In this document: positions 51,346-60,780 of the stretch, in pieces
How positions within the stretch are numbered: position 1 is the first letter of the stretch
How the letters are laid out: every line of letters starts with the position of its first letter
NCBI GenBank assembly: GCA_910585755.1
Contig: CAJUFH010000009.1
Coordinates: 3,237 to 67,236, forward strand
DNA length: 64,000 bases
Source: an uncultured Muribaculaceae bacterium
GTDB lineage: Bacteria; Bacteroidota; Bacteroidia; Bacteroidales; Muribaculaceae
Reading direction: 5' to 3'
The notes under the pieces: generated by a model
What the model saw: only the letters and a program-made list of their open reading frames with translations
What the model was told of the DNA's origin: nothing
Databases searched by the model: none
Translations under genes and position numbers: made by a program

Positions 51346-52101
51346 TTAGAATGCGGTAACGATGCCCATGAAGGAGGCTGCGTCAAGCGCCGCGCCACCG
51401 ATCAGGCCGCCGTCAACGTCGGCTTTGGCGAAGAGTTCCTTGGCATTGGAGGGCTTGCAGCTTCCGCCGTAGAGGATGGAGCAGTTGTCGGCTACTTCCT
51501 TGCCGTACTTCTCGGCGATGACGCCGCGGATGTGGGCGTGCATTTCTTGAGCCTGGTCGGCGGTAGCGGTCTTGCCGGTGCCGATAGCCCATACGGGTTC
51601 GTAGGCGAGAATCAGCTTGCCGAAGTCTTCGGCGGAGAGATCGAAGAGGGCTTCCTGGATTTGCTTGGTCACAACGTCGAGGAAGGTGCCGTTCTCACGC
51701 TCTTCGAGCACTTCGCCGATGCAGAAAATCGGGGTGAGGTTCTCGGCAAGAGCGAGGTTGACTTTCTCTTTGAGAATCTCGGAAGTCTCGCCGTAGTACT
51801 GGCGACGCTCGGAGTGGCCGAGAATGACATATTTGGCGCCGGTGGAAGCGACCATGGGAGCGGAAACCTCGCCGGTATAAGCGCCTTTGAGGTGGTCGGC
51901 GCAGTTTTCAGCGCCAAGGCCGAGCTTCTCGTCGATAACGGCGGCTACGGACGCGAGGTGGGTGAAGGGGACGCAGATTACCACGTCGCACTTAACGTCG
52001 GCGGCGTTTTTGAGGGCTTCGTTAACGTCTTTTGCCAGGCCCACGCCTTCGGCGAGGGTGGTGTTCATTTTCCAGTTTCCGGCAACAATGTTCTTTCTCA
52101 T
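51346..52101 (-). CDS. tpiA: Triosephosphate isomerase
   Basis: The 251-residue glycolytic TIM barrel has K11 in GNWKMN, H96 in LGHSERR and the catalytic E168 in AYEPVWAIGTG. A TAACTTTG promoter lies about 100 bases upstream, after a G+C-rich hairpin leader. Confidence 0.97.
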   Translation of the reverse strand: MRKNIVAGNWKMNTTLAEGVGLAKDVNEALKNAADVKCDVVICVPFTHLASVAAVIDEKLGLGAENCADHLKGAYTGEVSAPMVASTGAKYVILGHSERRQYYGETSEILKEKVNLALAENLTPIFCIGEVLEERENGTFLDVVTKQIQEALFDLSAEDFGKLILAYEPVWAIGTGKTATADQAQEMHAHIRGVIAEKYGKEVADNCSILYGGSCKPSNAKELFAKADVDGGLIGGAALDAASFMGIVTAF

Positions 52102-52202
52102 TTCTTGTATCTATTGTTAAAAGATTTGTCGTACATATGCCTGTGGGCGACTGGTGGCTGCCCACCATTCGGGCGGTATGGCCCGGAGTCGCTTTTGACC
52201 CG

Positions 52203-52210
52203 CAAAGTTA
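52203..52210 (-). promoter_or_regulatory. -7 element for tpiA
   Basis: TAACTTTG on the minus strand, about 102 bases before the ATG. Confidence 0.5.
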
Positions 52211-52257
52211 ACTAAAAATCACGAAATAACCGCCGTCCCCCGGCAAAAAGAAACTCC

Positions 52258-53580
52258 CTACTTTTCATTATGCCCGGTGGAGGCCTTCGCAGCCAGTCGT
52301 TTCTCACGCCGACGGCGCGCCGCGGCGCGGATTTTGGCCCGCACGCCAAGAATCACGCCCTGGAAGAGGTACAGGATGAGCAAGCCGCCGACGCATATCC
52401 CCGACAGCGTCCTGAACGTGGATACCGGATTGAGCGACAGTGTCCGCGGCATGTCGCCGGAAGCCCGGGCGGCCTCGATGCGTTCAAGGGGTATGGAGCT
52501 GAGCATCTCCTTGGAATATACTTTCCCGTCGCGGAGAATGACGAGCGCCATCGTGCCTCTCGACAGCTCCTTCAACTGGGTGTCGTCGACAGAATAGCAG
52601 GGATAGCCGGCCATCGACAGGTCGAGCCACGCGTCAATGCCCCGCTGGTCGGTGGCGAGCAGTCCGGCCATAGGGATTCCGGCTGAATCGGCATACTGGT
52701 AGATTTCGTTGGCGGCATAGGTGTAAGAAATGTCGGCCTTTCGCGGCTCCGGCAGGATAAGGAGGAACTGCCATCCCTCGGTTGAGATGACGGACTCCGT
52801 CACGTCGTATTCTCCGTCGAATATGGCGAAGTCGGGGGCATCCTTGCCCGGGGCTCCGTCGCGGGGAACGCGGTCGACAAAAGTCCATTCGTCCCCTTCT
52901 GGAATCGAGTCAATCGGGAACGAGCGGGTCTCGTCGCCCCGCTGATAGACGAAGAGGTAATCCTCCTCTGCCTCCTCTTCCGGCGCGAGCGGTGTTCCGA
53001 GAGGGAAGGGCCGGAAGTCGAGCATCGGCTGTACGTTGTAGCCGTAAAGAGCTACTATAATAAGGTATAAGCCGGTCCATACTCCGGCGACCCATTGGAT
53101 CGCTGGTTCAAAAAGACCCGAGCGCACTTTCGGATTCCAGAACAGGAGCGCCACGATCGCCGCGGTCAGCACCAGGTTTTTGACGAACGTCGCGGTGTTG
53201 GATATTATCAGGAAGTCGCCGAAGCACCCGCAGTCGCTTACCGGCGAGGCAACGGCGATGTAAAGCGTCAGCGGGAGCATCACGAGCATCATCAGCGCCA
53301 GCCCCCATGGCGCGGCGCGCTTGAAGCACCCTGTCGCCAGGAAGAAGCCGAAGAGGAACTCGTAGCCGGAGACGAACAGAGCCGTCATTACCATCACCGA
53401 GCGAGGCTGCGGGAATCCGAACGAGAGGGCGTATTCTTCGAGTTTAAACACGAATCCCCAGAGGTCTATCGCCTTGACGAGGCCCGACGTCACGAATACC
53501 GCCCCGACACACAGGCGGAGAAGCCAAACTGCGGCCGTGAACCAGCCGGAGGTGTAGAACGACCGCATCCTGTTGCCCAT
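52258..53580 (-). CDS. BT_3928-like DoxX-family membrane protein
   Basis: The 440-residue protein has four N-terminal transmembrane helices of the DoxX/MauE type, with the motif SDCGCFGDF between helices 3 and 4. A periplasmic thioredoxin-like domain follows, without a clear CxxC. A final helix (about 400-418) precedes a basic tail. It overlaps the DUF1599 stop by one base. In Bacteroidales this gene usually lies next to DUF1599 and tpiA, as here; a redox role is likely but unproven. Confidence 0.8.
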   Translation of the reverse strand: MGNRMRSFYTSGWFTAAVWLLRLCVGAVFVTSGLVKAIDLWGFVFKLEEYALSFGFPQPRSVMVMTALFVSGYEFLFGFFLATGCFKRAAPWGLALMMLVMLPLTLYIAVASPVSDCGCFGDFLIISNTATFVKNLVLTAAIVALLFWNPKVRSGLFEPAIQWVAGVWTGLYLIIVALYGYNVQPMLDFRPFPLGTPLAPEEEAEEDYLFVYQRGDETRSFPIDSIPEGDEWTFVDRVPRDGAPGKDAPDFAIFDGEYDVTESVISTEGWQFLLILPEPRKADISYTYAANEIYQYADSAGIPMAGLLATDQRGIDAWLDLSMAGYPCYSVDDTQLKELSRGTMALVILRDGKVYSKEMLSSIPLERIEAARASGDMPRTLSLNPVSTFRTLSGICVGGLLILYLFQGVILGVRAKIRAAARRRREKRLAAKASTGHNEK

Positions 53581-54122
53581 CAGTCTTCTTCCGTAAGTTT
53601 TATAACGCCGAAGAGGGCGTAGTTGACCATATCCATATAATTGGCGTCAACCCCTTCGGAGACCGCGGTATGGCCGCGGTGGTCCTCGATTTCCTTTGTG
53701 CGCATCAGCTTCATCAGGATGAGGTCGGTATATGAGCTGACGCGCATCTTGCGCCAGGCTTCGTCGTAGTCGTGGTTCTTGGCGAGCATGAGGGAGCGCG
53801 TCTGCCCCATGTATTCGTCGTACAGTTCGAGGGCGCGCTGCGGGGTTATGTCCTTCCCGGACGCGAATCCGAGCTGTAGCTGTATGAGGGCTATTATGCC
53901 GTAGTTTACAATCGCGATGAATCCGTCGAGAATCCCCTCGTCGACTTTCGCCACACCCTTTGTCTCGAGGGAGCGTATGCGGTCGGCCTTTATGAGAATC
54001 TGGTCGGTCAGCGAGGTAGGGCGCATGAGGCGCCAGGATGCCCCGTAGTCGCGGAGCTTGGCTTCGTAGACACCGCGGCAAAGGGAGATGGCGGCGTCAA
54101 ATTCTTGTTCTGTGCGGGTCAT
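53580..54122 (-). CDS. DUF1599 domain-containing protein
   Basis: The 180-residue protein contains two copies of a Y-DYG/HDY-type repeat: KLRDYGASWRLMRPTSLTDQ in the first half and KNHDYDEAWRKMRVSSYTD in the second, as in DUF1599. Role unknown. It overlaps both neighbours by a few bases, so it is co-translated. Confidence 0.88.
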   Translation of the reverse strand: MTRTEQEFDAAISLCRGVYEAKLRDYGASWRLMRPTSLTDQILIKADRIRSLETKGVAKVDEGILDGFIAIVNYGIIALIQLQLGFASGKDITPQRALELYDEYMGQTRSLMLAKNHDYDEAWRKMRVSSYTDLILMKLMRTKEIEDHRGHTAVSEGVDANYMDMVNYALFGVIKLTEED

Positions 54123-55423
54123 TTTTCAGGCTGTTTTAGGTCGCCGGCGAGCGCTGTCAGGCGCGGGGTGTCGGCAAGATATGTGGCGGCAAGCCGGTTT
54201 ATCTCTTCAGGGGTCACCGACCGCGCGGCGTCGAGCTGGCGGCGGAAATGAGTGAGCGGGAGTCCGAGAGTGTGAAGGGTGACAAGGTAGTCCGCGATGC
54301 TGAAAGGGGTGTCGGTAACTCCGGCCATGGAAGAGACCAGGATGTTGCGGGCCGAGTCCAGTTCCTCGTTAGGAACCGGCTCGACGGCCAGTCGCCGCAG
54401 CTCTTTTTCAATCTCGCTTATTACGGCGGAGGCGAAGCGGTTGTCGGTCTGACACGCGATTTCTACGGCGGCTCCTTCGGGAGCGCCGTTCAGGGAAGCG
54501 GTGATGCCGTAGGTGTACCCTTTCTCTTCCCTGATATTCGTCATCAGCCGGCTTCCGAAATAACCTCCGAGAAGCATGACGGCCATACGGAGGCGTTCAA
54601 AGTCGGGATGTTCCCGGCCGATGGTAGGGATGCCGGTCTTTATGGCGGTCTGCATGGAGCCGTCGACCTGCAGCCGTACCTCCGCGCCGACTGTATGGAG
54701 CGGCGCCGGGACGATTGTCCTGACTAAATTTTCCGCCGGGATGAAACTGATTCCGCCGAGGGTTTCTATGGCAAGATTCGCTATGTCGTCGGTAATCTTT
54801 CCGGCCAGGAAAAACGCGGGGGTGTTTCCGCGGAAGACACCGGCATAGGCGTTTCTCACCTCCTCGTCGGCGACTCCCAGGACATCGGCCGCCTCGTAAT
54901 GACGCGCGAGCGGGGAGTCCGGGCCGTAAAATAGAGGGTTGTAGACGCTGTCGGCCTTGACGTTGACGCGGCGGTTCTTTATCTCGAGCTGTGCGGCGGT
55001 TTTTTCCCGCTGCGGTCGCAGCACCTCCGCCGGATATGTGGCTTCCGAGAGCATGTCGGCGATGACAGGGAGCACTTTCTCAAACGTTTTGTTGAGGGAG
55101 TGGAGGGTCAGAAAGGAGGCATGGGGGTCGGCGTTGCATCGGAGCCACGCGCCATTGTATTCCAGCGTTTCGGCGATTTCGGCCTCGGAGCGGGTCGCGG
55201 TACCGCAGCGCATGGCGTTGGTGGCGAGCACTAATGCCGGCACTGAGGGGACATCGGCGCGGCCGACCGTCCAACAGGCTGTCAGGCGGCAGACCGGGAT
55301 ATCTCCCCGGTCAAGCAGGTACAGTGTTGCCCCGTTGGGGAGCGCTATTTCTGCCGGGCGAGGTATGTCGAACTCTCCGAATCCGGCTATTTCCGGCGCC
55401 TCGGCGCGGTCGATGCCGCTCAT
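54119..55423 (-). CDS. M16-family peptidase-like protein without the zinc motif
   Basis: The 434-residue insulinase-like protein keeps the two-half M16 fold (IREEKGYTYGITASL is the typical second-half motif). The N-terminal HxxEH zinc motif is absent: the expected place reads ATNAMRCGTATRSEAEIAE. It is therefore probably a non-catalytic subunit that pairs with another M16 protein. There is no signal peptide. It overlaps kdsB and DUF1599. Confidence 0.85.
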   Translation of the reverse strand: MSGIDRAEAPEIAGFGEFDIPRPAEIALPNGATLYLLDRGDIPVCRLTACWTVGRADVPSVPALVLATNAMRCGTATRSEAEIAETLEYNGAWLRCNADPHASFLTLHSLNKTFEKVLPVIADMLSEATYPAEVLRPQREKTAAQLEIKNRRVNVKADSVYNPLFYGPDSPLARHYEAADVLGVADEEVRNAYAGVFRGNTPAFFLAGKITDDIANLAIETLGGISFIPAENLVRTIVPAPLHTVGAEVRLQVDGSMQTAIKTGIPTIGREHPDFERLRMAVMLLGGYFGSRLMTNIREEKGYTYGITASLNGAPEGAAVEIACQTDNRFASAVISEIEKELRRLAVEPVPNEELDSARNILVSSMAGVTDTPFSIADYLVTLHTLGLPLTHFRRQLDAARSVTPEEINRLAATYLADTPRLTALAGDLKQPEK

Positions 55424-56187
55424 GAGTTACCCTCCTTTTCGGCGAGGAAGCGGCGCGCGGCCTCGAGGTCGGCGGGGGTGTCGATTCCGATAGTGGGGCA
55501 GTCGGAAACCGCGACACGTATGCGGTAGCCGTTTTCGAGCCAGCGCAACTGTTCGAGCGATTCCGCCAGTTCGAGGGGCGACTGGGGCAGGCGGGTTATT
55601 TCTTTCAATACTTCGGCGCGGTAGGCGTACAGCCCGATATGGGTGTAGTACTGGTGCTTTGACGGCCAGTCGCTCTTTTCAATGCCTCTTAAATATGGTA
55701 TGACCGAGCGGGAGAACAACAGCGCGTCCATGGCCGGGGAGACGGTGACTTTCGGGGAGTTCGGATTCTCGAGCGCCTCGAACGGCTTGTCGGCAGGGAA
55801 GGGCCTTACCAGGGTCGCGATTCCTACGCTCTTGTCGTCGAAGCATCCCATAAGCTGGCGAAGCTGCGAAGGGTCGATAAAAGGCTCGTCCCCCTGGATG
55901 TTGATTACAACGTCGGCTGTCGAGCCGAGATTTTCGTATGCCTCGCGGCAGCGGTCTGTGCCGCTGCGGTGGTGGCTGGAGGTCATGACGGCTTTTCCGC
56001 CGAACGCTTCCACTGCCTCGAAGATGCGGTTGTCGTCGGTTGCCACGGCAACTTCGGGGAGAGCGGATGAGGCTCTCCGATAGACGCGCTCGATGACGGT
56101 CTGTCCTCCGAGATCAGCCAATGGTTTGCCTGGGAAACGGGTCGACGCGTAGCGCGCGGGTATTATACCTATGAATGATGTCGGCAT
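55420..56187 (-). CDS. kdsB: 3-deoxy-manno-octulosonate cytidylyltransferase
   Basis: The 255-residue enzyme activates Kdo for lipid A-core synthesis. It begins IIPARYASTRFPGKPLAD, with VATDDNRI, INIQGDEPFI and the Mg-binding GIDTPADLEAA near the end. It starts 6 bases after the upstream ThiE-like gene. Confidence 0.96.
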   Translation of the reverse strand: MPTSFIGIIPARYASTRFPGKPLADLGGQTVIERVYRRASSALPEVAVATDDNRIFEAVEAFGGKAVMTSSHHRSGTDRCREAYENLGSTADVVINIQGDEPFIDPSQLRQLMGCFDDKSVGIATLVRPFPADKPFEALENPNSPKVTVSPAMDALLFSRSVIPYLRGIEKSDWPSKHQYYTHIGLYAYRAEVLKEITRLPQSPLELAESLEQLRWLENGYRIRVAVSDCPTIGIDTPADLEAARRFLAEKEGNS

Positions 56188-56193
56188 ATTCGT

Positions 56194-56781
56194 TTATTCT
56201 CTTTTTAAGGCCTCGATATAAAGTCTCGTTTCATTGGCCGGATCCTGGGCGGTGGCGATGGGGACCGAAACAGCGACTCCGGCCGCGCCCGCGGCGCGCA
56301 AGGCTGCTGCCGCGGAGGGGTTAAATTCCCCTGAGGCAACCGCGTGGAAGGGAACGGCGGCTTCGTCGAGCGCCAGACGGAATTTCTTCCAGGCGTTTAA
56401 GGCAGCTTCTTCATCGGCCGGGACACCATATATAATATAGTCAACGTCGATCGCCCGGAGAGCGGCGGCCTCTTCAGCCGATGTCACCCGGACCCCGATT
56501 ACTGCGTGAGCGCCGAGTGCTTCGCGCGTCTCGGCGACATGTTTCGGGTCGGCAGATGAAAGCGCCACGCCGTGTATCCTCAGTTCGTCGACAAGCCGGA
56601 CGTTGTCCTGCAGAATCAGGAAAATGTCCTGCCCTTTAAACCGTTCGACAAGGGTGCGGGCATCAGCCTCCATTGTCTCCCCGGAGGCGAGCTCGATCCA
56701 GGCGCACCCCCCTTCGACCGCTTTTTCGGCCTGGTCGACAGGAGAGAGGTTTCCTTGGGGATATGTTATGAATTGCAGCAT
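56194..56781 (-). CDS. Thiamine phosphate synthase-like protein
   Basis: The 195-residue TIM-barrel protein resembles ThiE: a start strand LQFITYP, FLILQDNVRLVDELRIHGVALS at the pyrimidine-site strand, IGVRVTSAEEA, and a late AAGAAGVAVSVPI phosphate-loop strand. Several ThiE residues are changed (QDN for NDR), so it may not make thiamine phosphate. The start is ATG 56781; an upstream frame would cross the promoter. Confidence 0.75.
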   Translation of the reverse strand: MLQFITYPQGNLSPVDQAEKAVEGGCAWIELASGETMEADARTLVERFKGQDIFLILQDNVRLVDELRIHGVALSSADPKHVAETREALGAHAVIGVRVTSAEEAAALRAIDVDYIIYGVPADEEAALNAWKKFRLALDEAAVPFHAVASGEFNPSAAAALRAAGAAGVAVSVPIATAQDPANETRLYIEALKRE

Positions 56782-56805
56782 TTCGTTCTTATTATAATAG
56801 TATGG

Positions 56806-56813
56806 CAAAGTTA
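56806..56813 (-). promoter_or_regulatory. -7 element for the ThiE-like-kdsB run
   Basis: TAACTTTG on the minus strand, 24 bases before ATG 56781. Confidence 0.55.
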
Positions 56814-56886
56814 ACGCTTTTCCTCCAAAAAGCCAAGAGGGGAGCGAGGGGACGTCGCTCCGTTGGGAAATACGGGCGGAATTTCG

Positions 56887-56894
56887 TAACTTCG
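56887..56894 (+). promoter_or_regulatory. -7-like element for rfbD
   Basis: TAACTTCG, 27 bases before the rfbD ATG; a variant of TAnnTTTG. Confidence 0.4.
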
Positions 56895-56921
56895 CGGAAA
56901 CAAATAAACCAACCTGAAGGA

Positions 56922-57779
56922 ATGAAAGTATTGGTTACCGGGGCTAACGGCCAGCTCGGATGCGCTCTGCGCCGCCTTCTCGACCGCGAAATGCCCGGAG
57001 AAGCAATCTATACAGACAAGCAGGAGCTTGACCTGACGGATGCCGCGGCTGTTGAGAATTTCATCCGCGACAACGAGGTGACGCATATAGTCAACTGCGC
57101 CGCATATACGGCTGTCGACCGCGCGGAAGAGGAGAAGCGCGAGTGCGCCCTGATCAATACCGACGCTGTCAAGAACCTCGCCGCGGCCGCCGACTTGCTG
57201 GGCGCCAAAATAATCCACATATCAACGGACTATGTTTTCGACGGCACGAACCACCGTCCCTACCGGGAATCGGACAAGGTCAACCCCATCTCGCAATACG
57301 GCACGACCAAGCGGAAAGGGGAGACCGCCCTGCTTGCCCTCGCGCCCGAGAGCATAATTATCAGGACCGCGTGGCTTTACTCCGACACGGGGCATAACTT
57401 CGTAAAGACGATACTCTCGCTCGCGGAAAAGCAGAACGAGATACGCGTCGTGTGCGACCAGATAGGAACGCCGACTTATGCCCGCGACCTGGCCGAGGCG
57501 GTTCTCGCTGTGCTGAAATCACACCAATGGGTAGCCGGTATCTATCACTTCACCGACGAGGGGGCCGCGTCCTGGTATGATTTCGCGAAAGCGATTCTGA
57601 GGATTGCCGGAAAAAAGACGCGCGTGGTCCCGATTCCGACGGAGGACTATCCGACTCTGGCGCAGCGGCCGGCGTACAGCATACTTGACCGCTCGCGAAT
57701 CAAGGCGACATACGGCGTCGAAATACCCCACTGGGAGGATGCGCTTACTGACTGCGTTAAACTGATACTCAACCAATAA
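56922..57779 (+). CDS. rfbD: dTDP-4-dehydrorhamnose reductase
   Basis: The 285-residue SDR enzyme makes dTDP-L-rhamnose for surface polysaccharides. The cofactor motif is TGANGQLG (6-13); STDYVFDG and the catalytic YGTTKRKGE follow. ATG 56922 is used because it begins MKVLVTGANG; the open frame upstream is basic leader. The other rml genes are not in the window. Confidence 0.95.
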   Translation: MKVLVTGANGQLGCALRRLLDREMPGEAIYTDKQELDLTDAAAVENFIRDNEVTHIVNCAAYTAVDRAEEEKRECALINTDAVKNLAAAADLLGAKIIHISTDYVFDGTNHRPYRESDKVNPISQYGTTKRKGETALLALAPESIIIRTAWLYSDTGHNFVKTILSLAEKQNEIRVVCDQIGTPTYARDLAEAVLAVLKSHQWVAGIYHFTDEGAASWYDFAKAILRIAGKKTRVVPIPTEDYPTLAQRPAYSILDRSRIKATYGVEIPHWEDALTDCVKLILNQ

Positions 57780-57790
57780 CGAACACTACT

Positions 57791-59368
57791 GTGAGCCTCA
57801 CGGACGAAATAAAGAAACGGCGCACGTTCGCGATCATTTCGCACCCCGACGCCGGTAAAACAACCCTTACCGAGAAACTGCTTCTCTTCGGCGGCGCGAT
57901 TCACGTGGCCGGCGCGGTGAAGTCCAACAAAATCAAGAAAACCGCTACCTCCGACTGGATGGAGATTGAGAAGCAGCGCGGCATTTCAGTCGCGACTTCC
58001 GTAATGGGCTTCAACTACGGCGATTACAAAATCAATATCCTCGACACTCCCGGTCACCAGGATTTCGCCGAGGACACCTACCGCACTCTTACGGCGGTGG
58101 ATTCCGTAATCATCGTGGTCGACGTGGCGAAAGGCGTCGAGCAGCAGACCCGCAAACTGATGGAGGTCTGCCGCATGCGCAATACCCCGGTGATTATCTT
58201 CGTCAACAAGCTCGACCGCGAGGGGCGCGACCCGTTCGACATTCTCGACGAGCTTGAGGCTGAGCTGAAAATCAGCGTCCGCCCTCTGTCGTGGCCGATT
58301 AACATCGGTGCCAAGTTCAAGGGAGTGTATAATATCTACGAGCACTCTCTCGACCTGTTCAAGCCTGACAAACAGAAGGTTTCCGAACGAGTTGAAATCT
58401 CCGACCTTTCCGACAAGCGAATCGACGAGGCTGTCGGAGAAACCGATGCCGCGAAGCTAAGGGAGGACCTTGACCTTATCGAGGGGGTCTACCCGGAGTT
58501 CGATGTCGAGCAGTATCTCCAGGGTAAGCTCGCCCCGGTGTTCTTCGGCTCGGCGCTGAACACGTTCGGCGTGAAGGAGCTGCTTGACTGCTTCGTGAAA
58601 ATCGCCCCCACGCCCCGACCCATCCAGGCTGAGGAGAGGGTGATCAAACCTGAGGAAGAACCGTTCACCGGGTTCGTTTTCAAGATTCACGCCAATATGG
58701 ACCCGAACCACCGCTCGTGTATCGCCTTCGTTAAAGTCTGCTCCGGCAAGTTCGAGCGCAACGCCAATTACAAGCACGTCCGTTCTGGCAAAATGATGCG
58801 TTTCGCGGCACCCACCGCGTTCATGGCGCAGAAAAAGAGCGTCGTAGACGAGGCTTATCCGGGCGACATAGTCGGATTGCCGGATACGGGCAGCTTCAAA
58901 ATCGGCGACACCCTGACCGAGGGGGAAGTGCTTCATTTCAAGGGGCTTCCCTCCTTCTCGCCGGAAATGTTCAAGTACATCGACAACACCGACCCGATGA
59001 AGTCGAAGCAGCTCGAAAAGGGGGTACAGCAGTTGATGGACGAGGGTGTCGCGCAGTTGTTTGTCAACCAGTTCAACGGCCGCAAGCTGATAGGGACGGT
59101 AGGCCAGTTGCAGTTCGAGGTAATCCAGTACCGCCTCCTCCACGAGTATGGCGCGCAGTGCCGCTGGGAGCCGATTTCGCTCTATAAGGCGTGCTGGATA
59201 GAGAGCGACGACGCCGAGGCGCTCGCCGCGTTCAAACGCCGCAAGCAGCAGTTCATGGCTGTCGACCGCGACGGCCGCGACGTGTTCCTCGCCGATTCAA
59301 ACTACGTCCTGCAGATGGCGCAGGCGGATTTCCCGAAAATCCGTTTCCACTTCTCCAGCGAGTTTTAA
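57791..59368 (+). CDS. prfC: Peptide chain release factor 3
   Basis: The 525-residue translational GTPase recycles RF1/RF2. G1 is HPDAGKTT, then the DTPGHQDF (G3) and NKLDREG (G4) motifs. It uses a GTG start 11 bases after rfbD. The integrated element begins after its stop. Confidence 0.95.
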   Translation: MSLTDEIKKRRTFAIISHPDAGKTTLTEKLLLFGGAIHVAGAVKSNKIKKTATSDWMEIEKQRGISVATSVMGFNYGDYKINILDTPGHQDFAEDTYRTLTAVDSVIIVVDVAKGVEQQTRKLMEVCRMRNTPVIIFVNKLDREGRDPFDILDELEAELKISVRPLSWPINIGAKFKGVYNIYEHSLDLFKPDKQKVSERVEISDLSDKRIDEAVGETDAAKLREDLDLIEGVYPEFDVEQYLQGKLAPVFFGSALNTFGVKELLDCFVKIAPTPRPIQAEERVIKPEEEPFTGFVFKIHANMDPNHRSCIAFVKVCSGKFERNANYKHVRSGKMMRFAAPTAFMAQKKSVVDEAYPGDIVGLPDTGSFKIGDTLTEGEVLHFKGLPSFSPEMFKYIDNTDPMKSKQLEKGVQQLMDEGVAQLFVNQFNGRKLIGTVGQLQFEVIQYRLLHEYGAQCRWEPISLYKACWIESDDAEALAAFKRRKQQFMAVDRDGRDVFLADSNYVLQMAQADFPKIRFHFSSEF

Positions 59369-59400
59369 GGCAAACCACGCCGTACACAAGCGGCACACAA

Positions 59401-59490
59401 GATATACACATAATATACCGAAAACAAGTGCGATAGACTCTGCAAAGTTTATCGCACTTTTGTGTATATCTACGGCATATTATGTGTATC
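59401..59490. repeat. Nested inverted repeats between prfC and integrase
   Basis: Outer arms 59404-59420 and 59473-59489 match 16 of 17. Inner perfect 10-bp arms AAGTGCGATA (59426-59435) and TATCGCACTT (59450-59459) enclose the centre. GATATACACA (59401-59410) can also pair with 59461-59470. The site may be the attachment core or arm region, or an integrase operator. Confidence 0.5.
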
Positions 59491-59494
59491 TTTG
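59487..59494 (+). promoter_or_regulatory. -7 element for the integrase gene
   Basis: TATCTTTG sits in the right arm of the inverted repeats, so autoregulation is possible. Confidence 0.5.
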
Positions 59495-59498
59495 CGGT

Positions 59499-59530
59499 GC
59501 GGAATTGGTGCGCCGCGGAATTGGCGCACC
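59499..59530 (+). repeat. Tandem 16-mer in the integrase leader
   Basis: Two adjacent copies, GCGGAATTGGTGCGCC and GCGGAATTGGCGCACC, differ at two positions. They lie just before the integrase start and may be arm-type binding sites. Confidence 0.5.
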
Positions 59531-59560
59531 ATGCGCACCATTTTGTCAGAAACTTGTGAA

Positions 59561-60694
59561 ATGAAGGAGAAAACTAAAGAACTGGTCTACCTGCGCAGCA
59601 GACCGAGAAAGGACGGCACTATGTCGCTTTTCCTGCGTGCCACCGTCAACGGGGTGCGCAAGGATGAGTATCTGAAACTCTATCTTGTGCCGGAGCGCAC
59701 GAAGGCTGACCGCGAGAAAAACCGCAATACTCTCGCTCTGGCGGAGAGTATCAAGGCGCAGCGCGTTGTCGAGCTTCAGCAGATGCGGTTCGGCATTGAC
59801 GCGCCGGTCGTCAAGGATGTTCTGTTCTACGACTACATGCAGGCTGTCATTGACCGAAAGGAGGGCACGACTAAGACTTCATGGCAGAACTGCCGCGCCC
59901 ACCTGTTGCGCTACGAGCCGAATTTGAAGCTGAAGATTTCTGACATTACGCCGCGATGGGTGAGGGGATTCCGGGACTATCTCGACGAGAAGGCGATGCA
60001 GTGGGCTATTGATGACCGGAAGCGCGAAGTCGAACCAAGGCAGCTCGCGCAGGGGACGAAGGCTCTGATGTTTCAGAAGCTTTGCACTGTGTTCAATCTC
60101 GCGGTCAAGGAGGGTTTGCTGGCGCGGAATCCTTCGCTGAATGTTGAGCGGTTCAAGGAGCCGGAGTCTGACCGCGAGTTTTTGAGCGTTGAGGAAATGC
60201 GGCATCTCGCGGCGGTACCTGCTCCGTCGGAGGTCTTGGGGCGTGCGTTTTTCTTTTCGTGCTTAACGGGGCTACGGTGGTCGGACATTGAAAAGCTGAC
60301 TTGGCACGAGGTGGGGAAGGTCGGCAATGTGACGCGGATCGTGTTCAAGCAGAAGAAGACCCGGAGCCGGGAGTATCTTGATGTCAACGACCAGGCGGTG
60401 ACGCTGATGGGCGAACGGGGAGAGGACGGTGCGAGGGTGTTCGCCGGGCTGGGTACGATACAGCAAGCGAGGATAAGCATAGCGGCCTGGGTGAAAGCGG
60501 CCGGAATCAACAAGCATATCACGTTCCATTGCGCCCGCCACTCGTTCGCTATCATGATGCTCGACGCCGGGGTTGACCTCTACACGCTGTCAAAACTCAT
60601 GGGGCACAAGTCCATTGAGTCAACTCAGATTTATGCGAAGATTTTGGACAAGCACAAACAGGCGGCAATAACCCGCATCCCGAAAATTTTCTAG
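59561..60694 (+). CDS. Tyrosine recombinase/integrase
   Basis: The 377-residue protein has an N-terminal arm-binding domain (about 1-85), a SAM-like core-binding domain (about 88-190) and the catalytic domain with R239 (TGLRW), H323 and R326 (HCARH), H349 (MGHKS) and nucleophile Y358. The start at 59561 is chosen by the conserved domain start; ATG 59531 is an alternative. It would integrate and excise the element to its right. Confidence 0.93.
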   Translation: MKEKTKELVYLRSRPRKDGTMSLFLRATVNGVRKDEYLKLYLVPERTKADREKNRNTLALAESIKAQRVVELQQMRFGIDAPVVKDVLFYDYMQAVIDRKEGTTKTSWQNCRAHLLRYEPNLKLKISDITPRWVRGFRDYLDEKAMQWAIDDRKREVEPRQLAQGTKALMFQKLCTVFNLAVKEGLLARNPSLNVERFKEPESDREFLSVEEMRHLAAVPAPSEVLGRAFFFSCLTGLRWSDIEKLTWHEVGKVGNVTRIVFKQKKTRSREYLDVNDQAVTLMGERGEDGARVFAGLGTIQQARISIAAWVKAAGINKHITFHCARHSFAIMMLDAGVDLYTLSKLMGHKSIESTQIYAKILDKHKQAAITRIPKIF

Positions 60695-60780
60695 CGATGG
60701 CTCTGCAAGACCATCAGGACGACGTGTTTTCCCGTTTCTGAAAATCTCATTGCGGTTGTCCGTGGAATGTTGGGGATGGG

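Noticed and set aside
59369..59560. tRNA gene as integration target
   Set aside because: No cloverleaf or TTCGA-type T-loop in this interval; the hairpins do not fit a tRNA.
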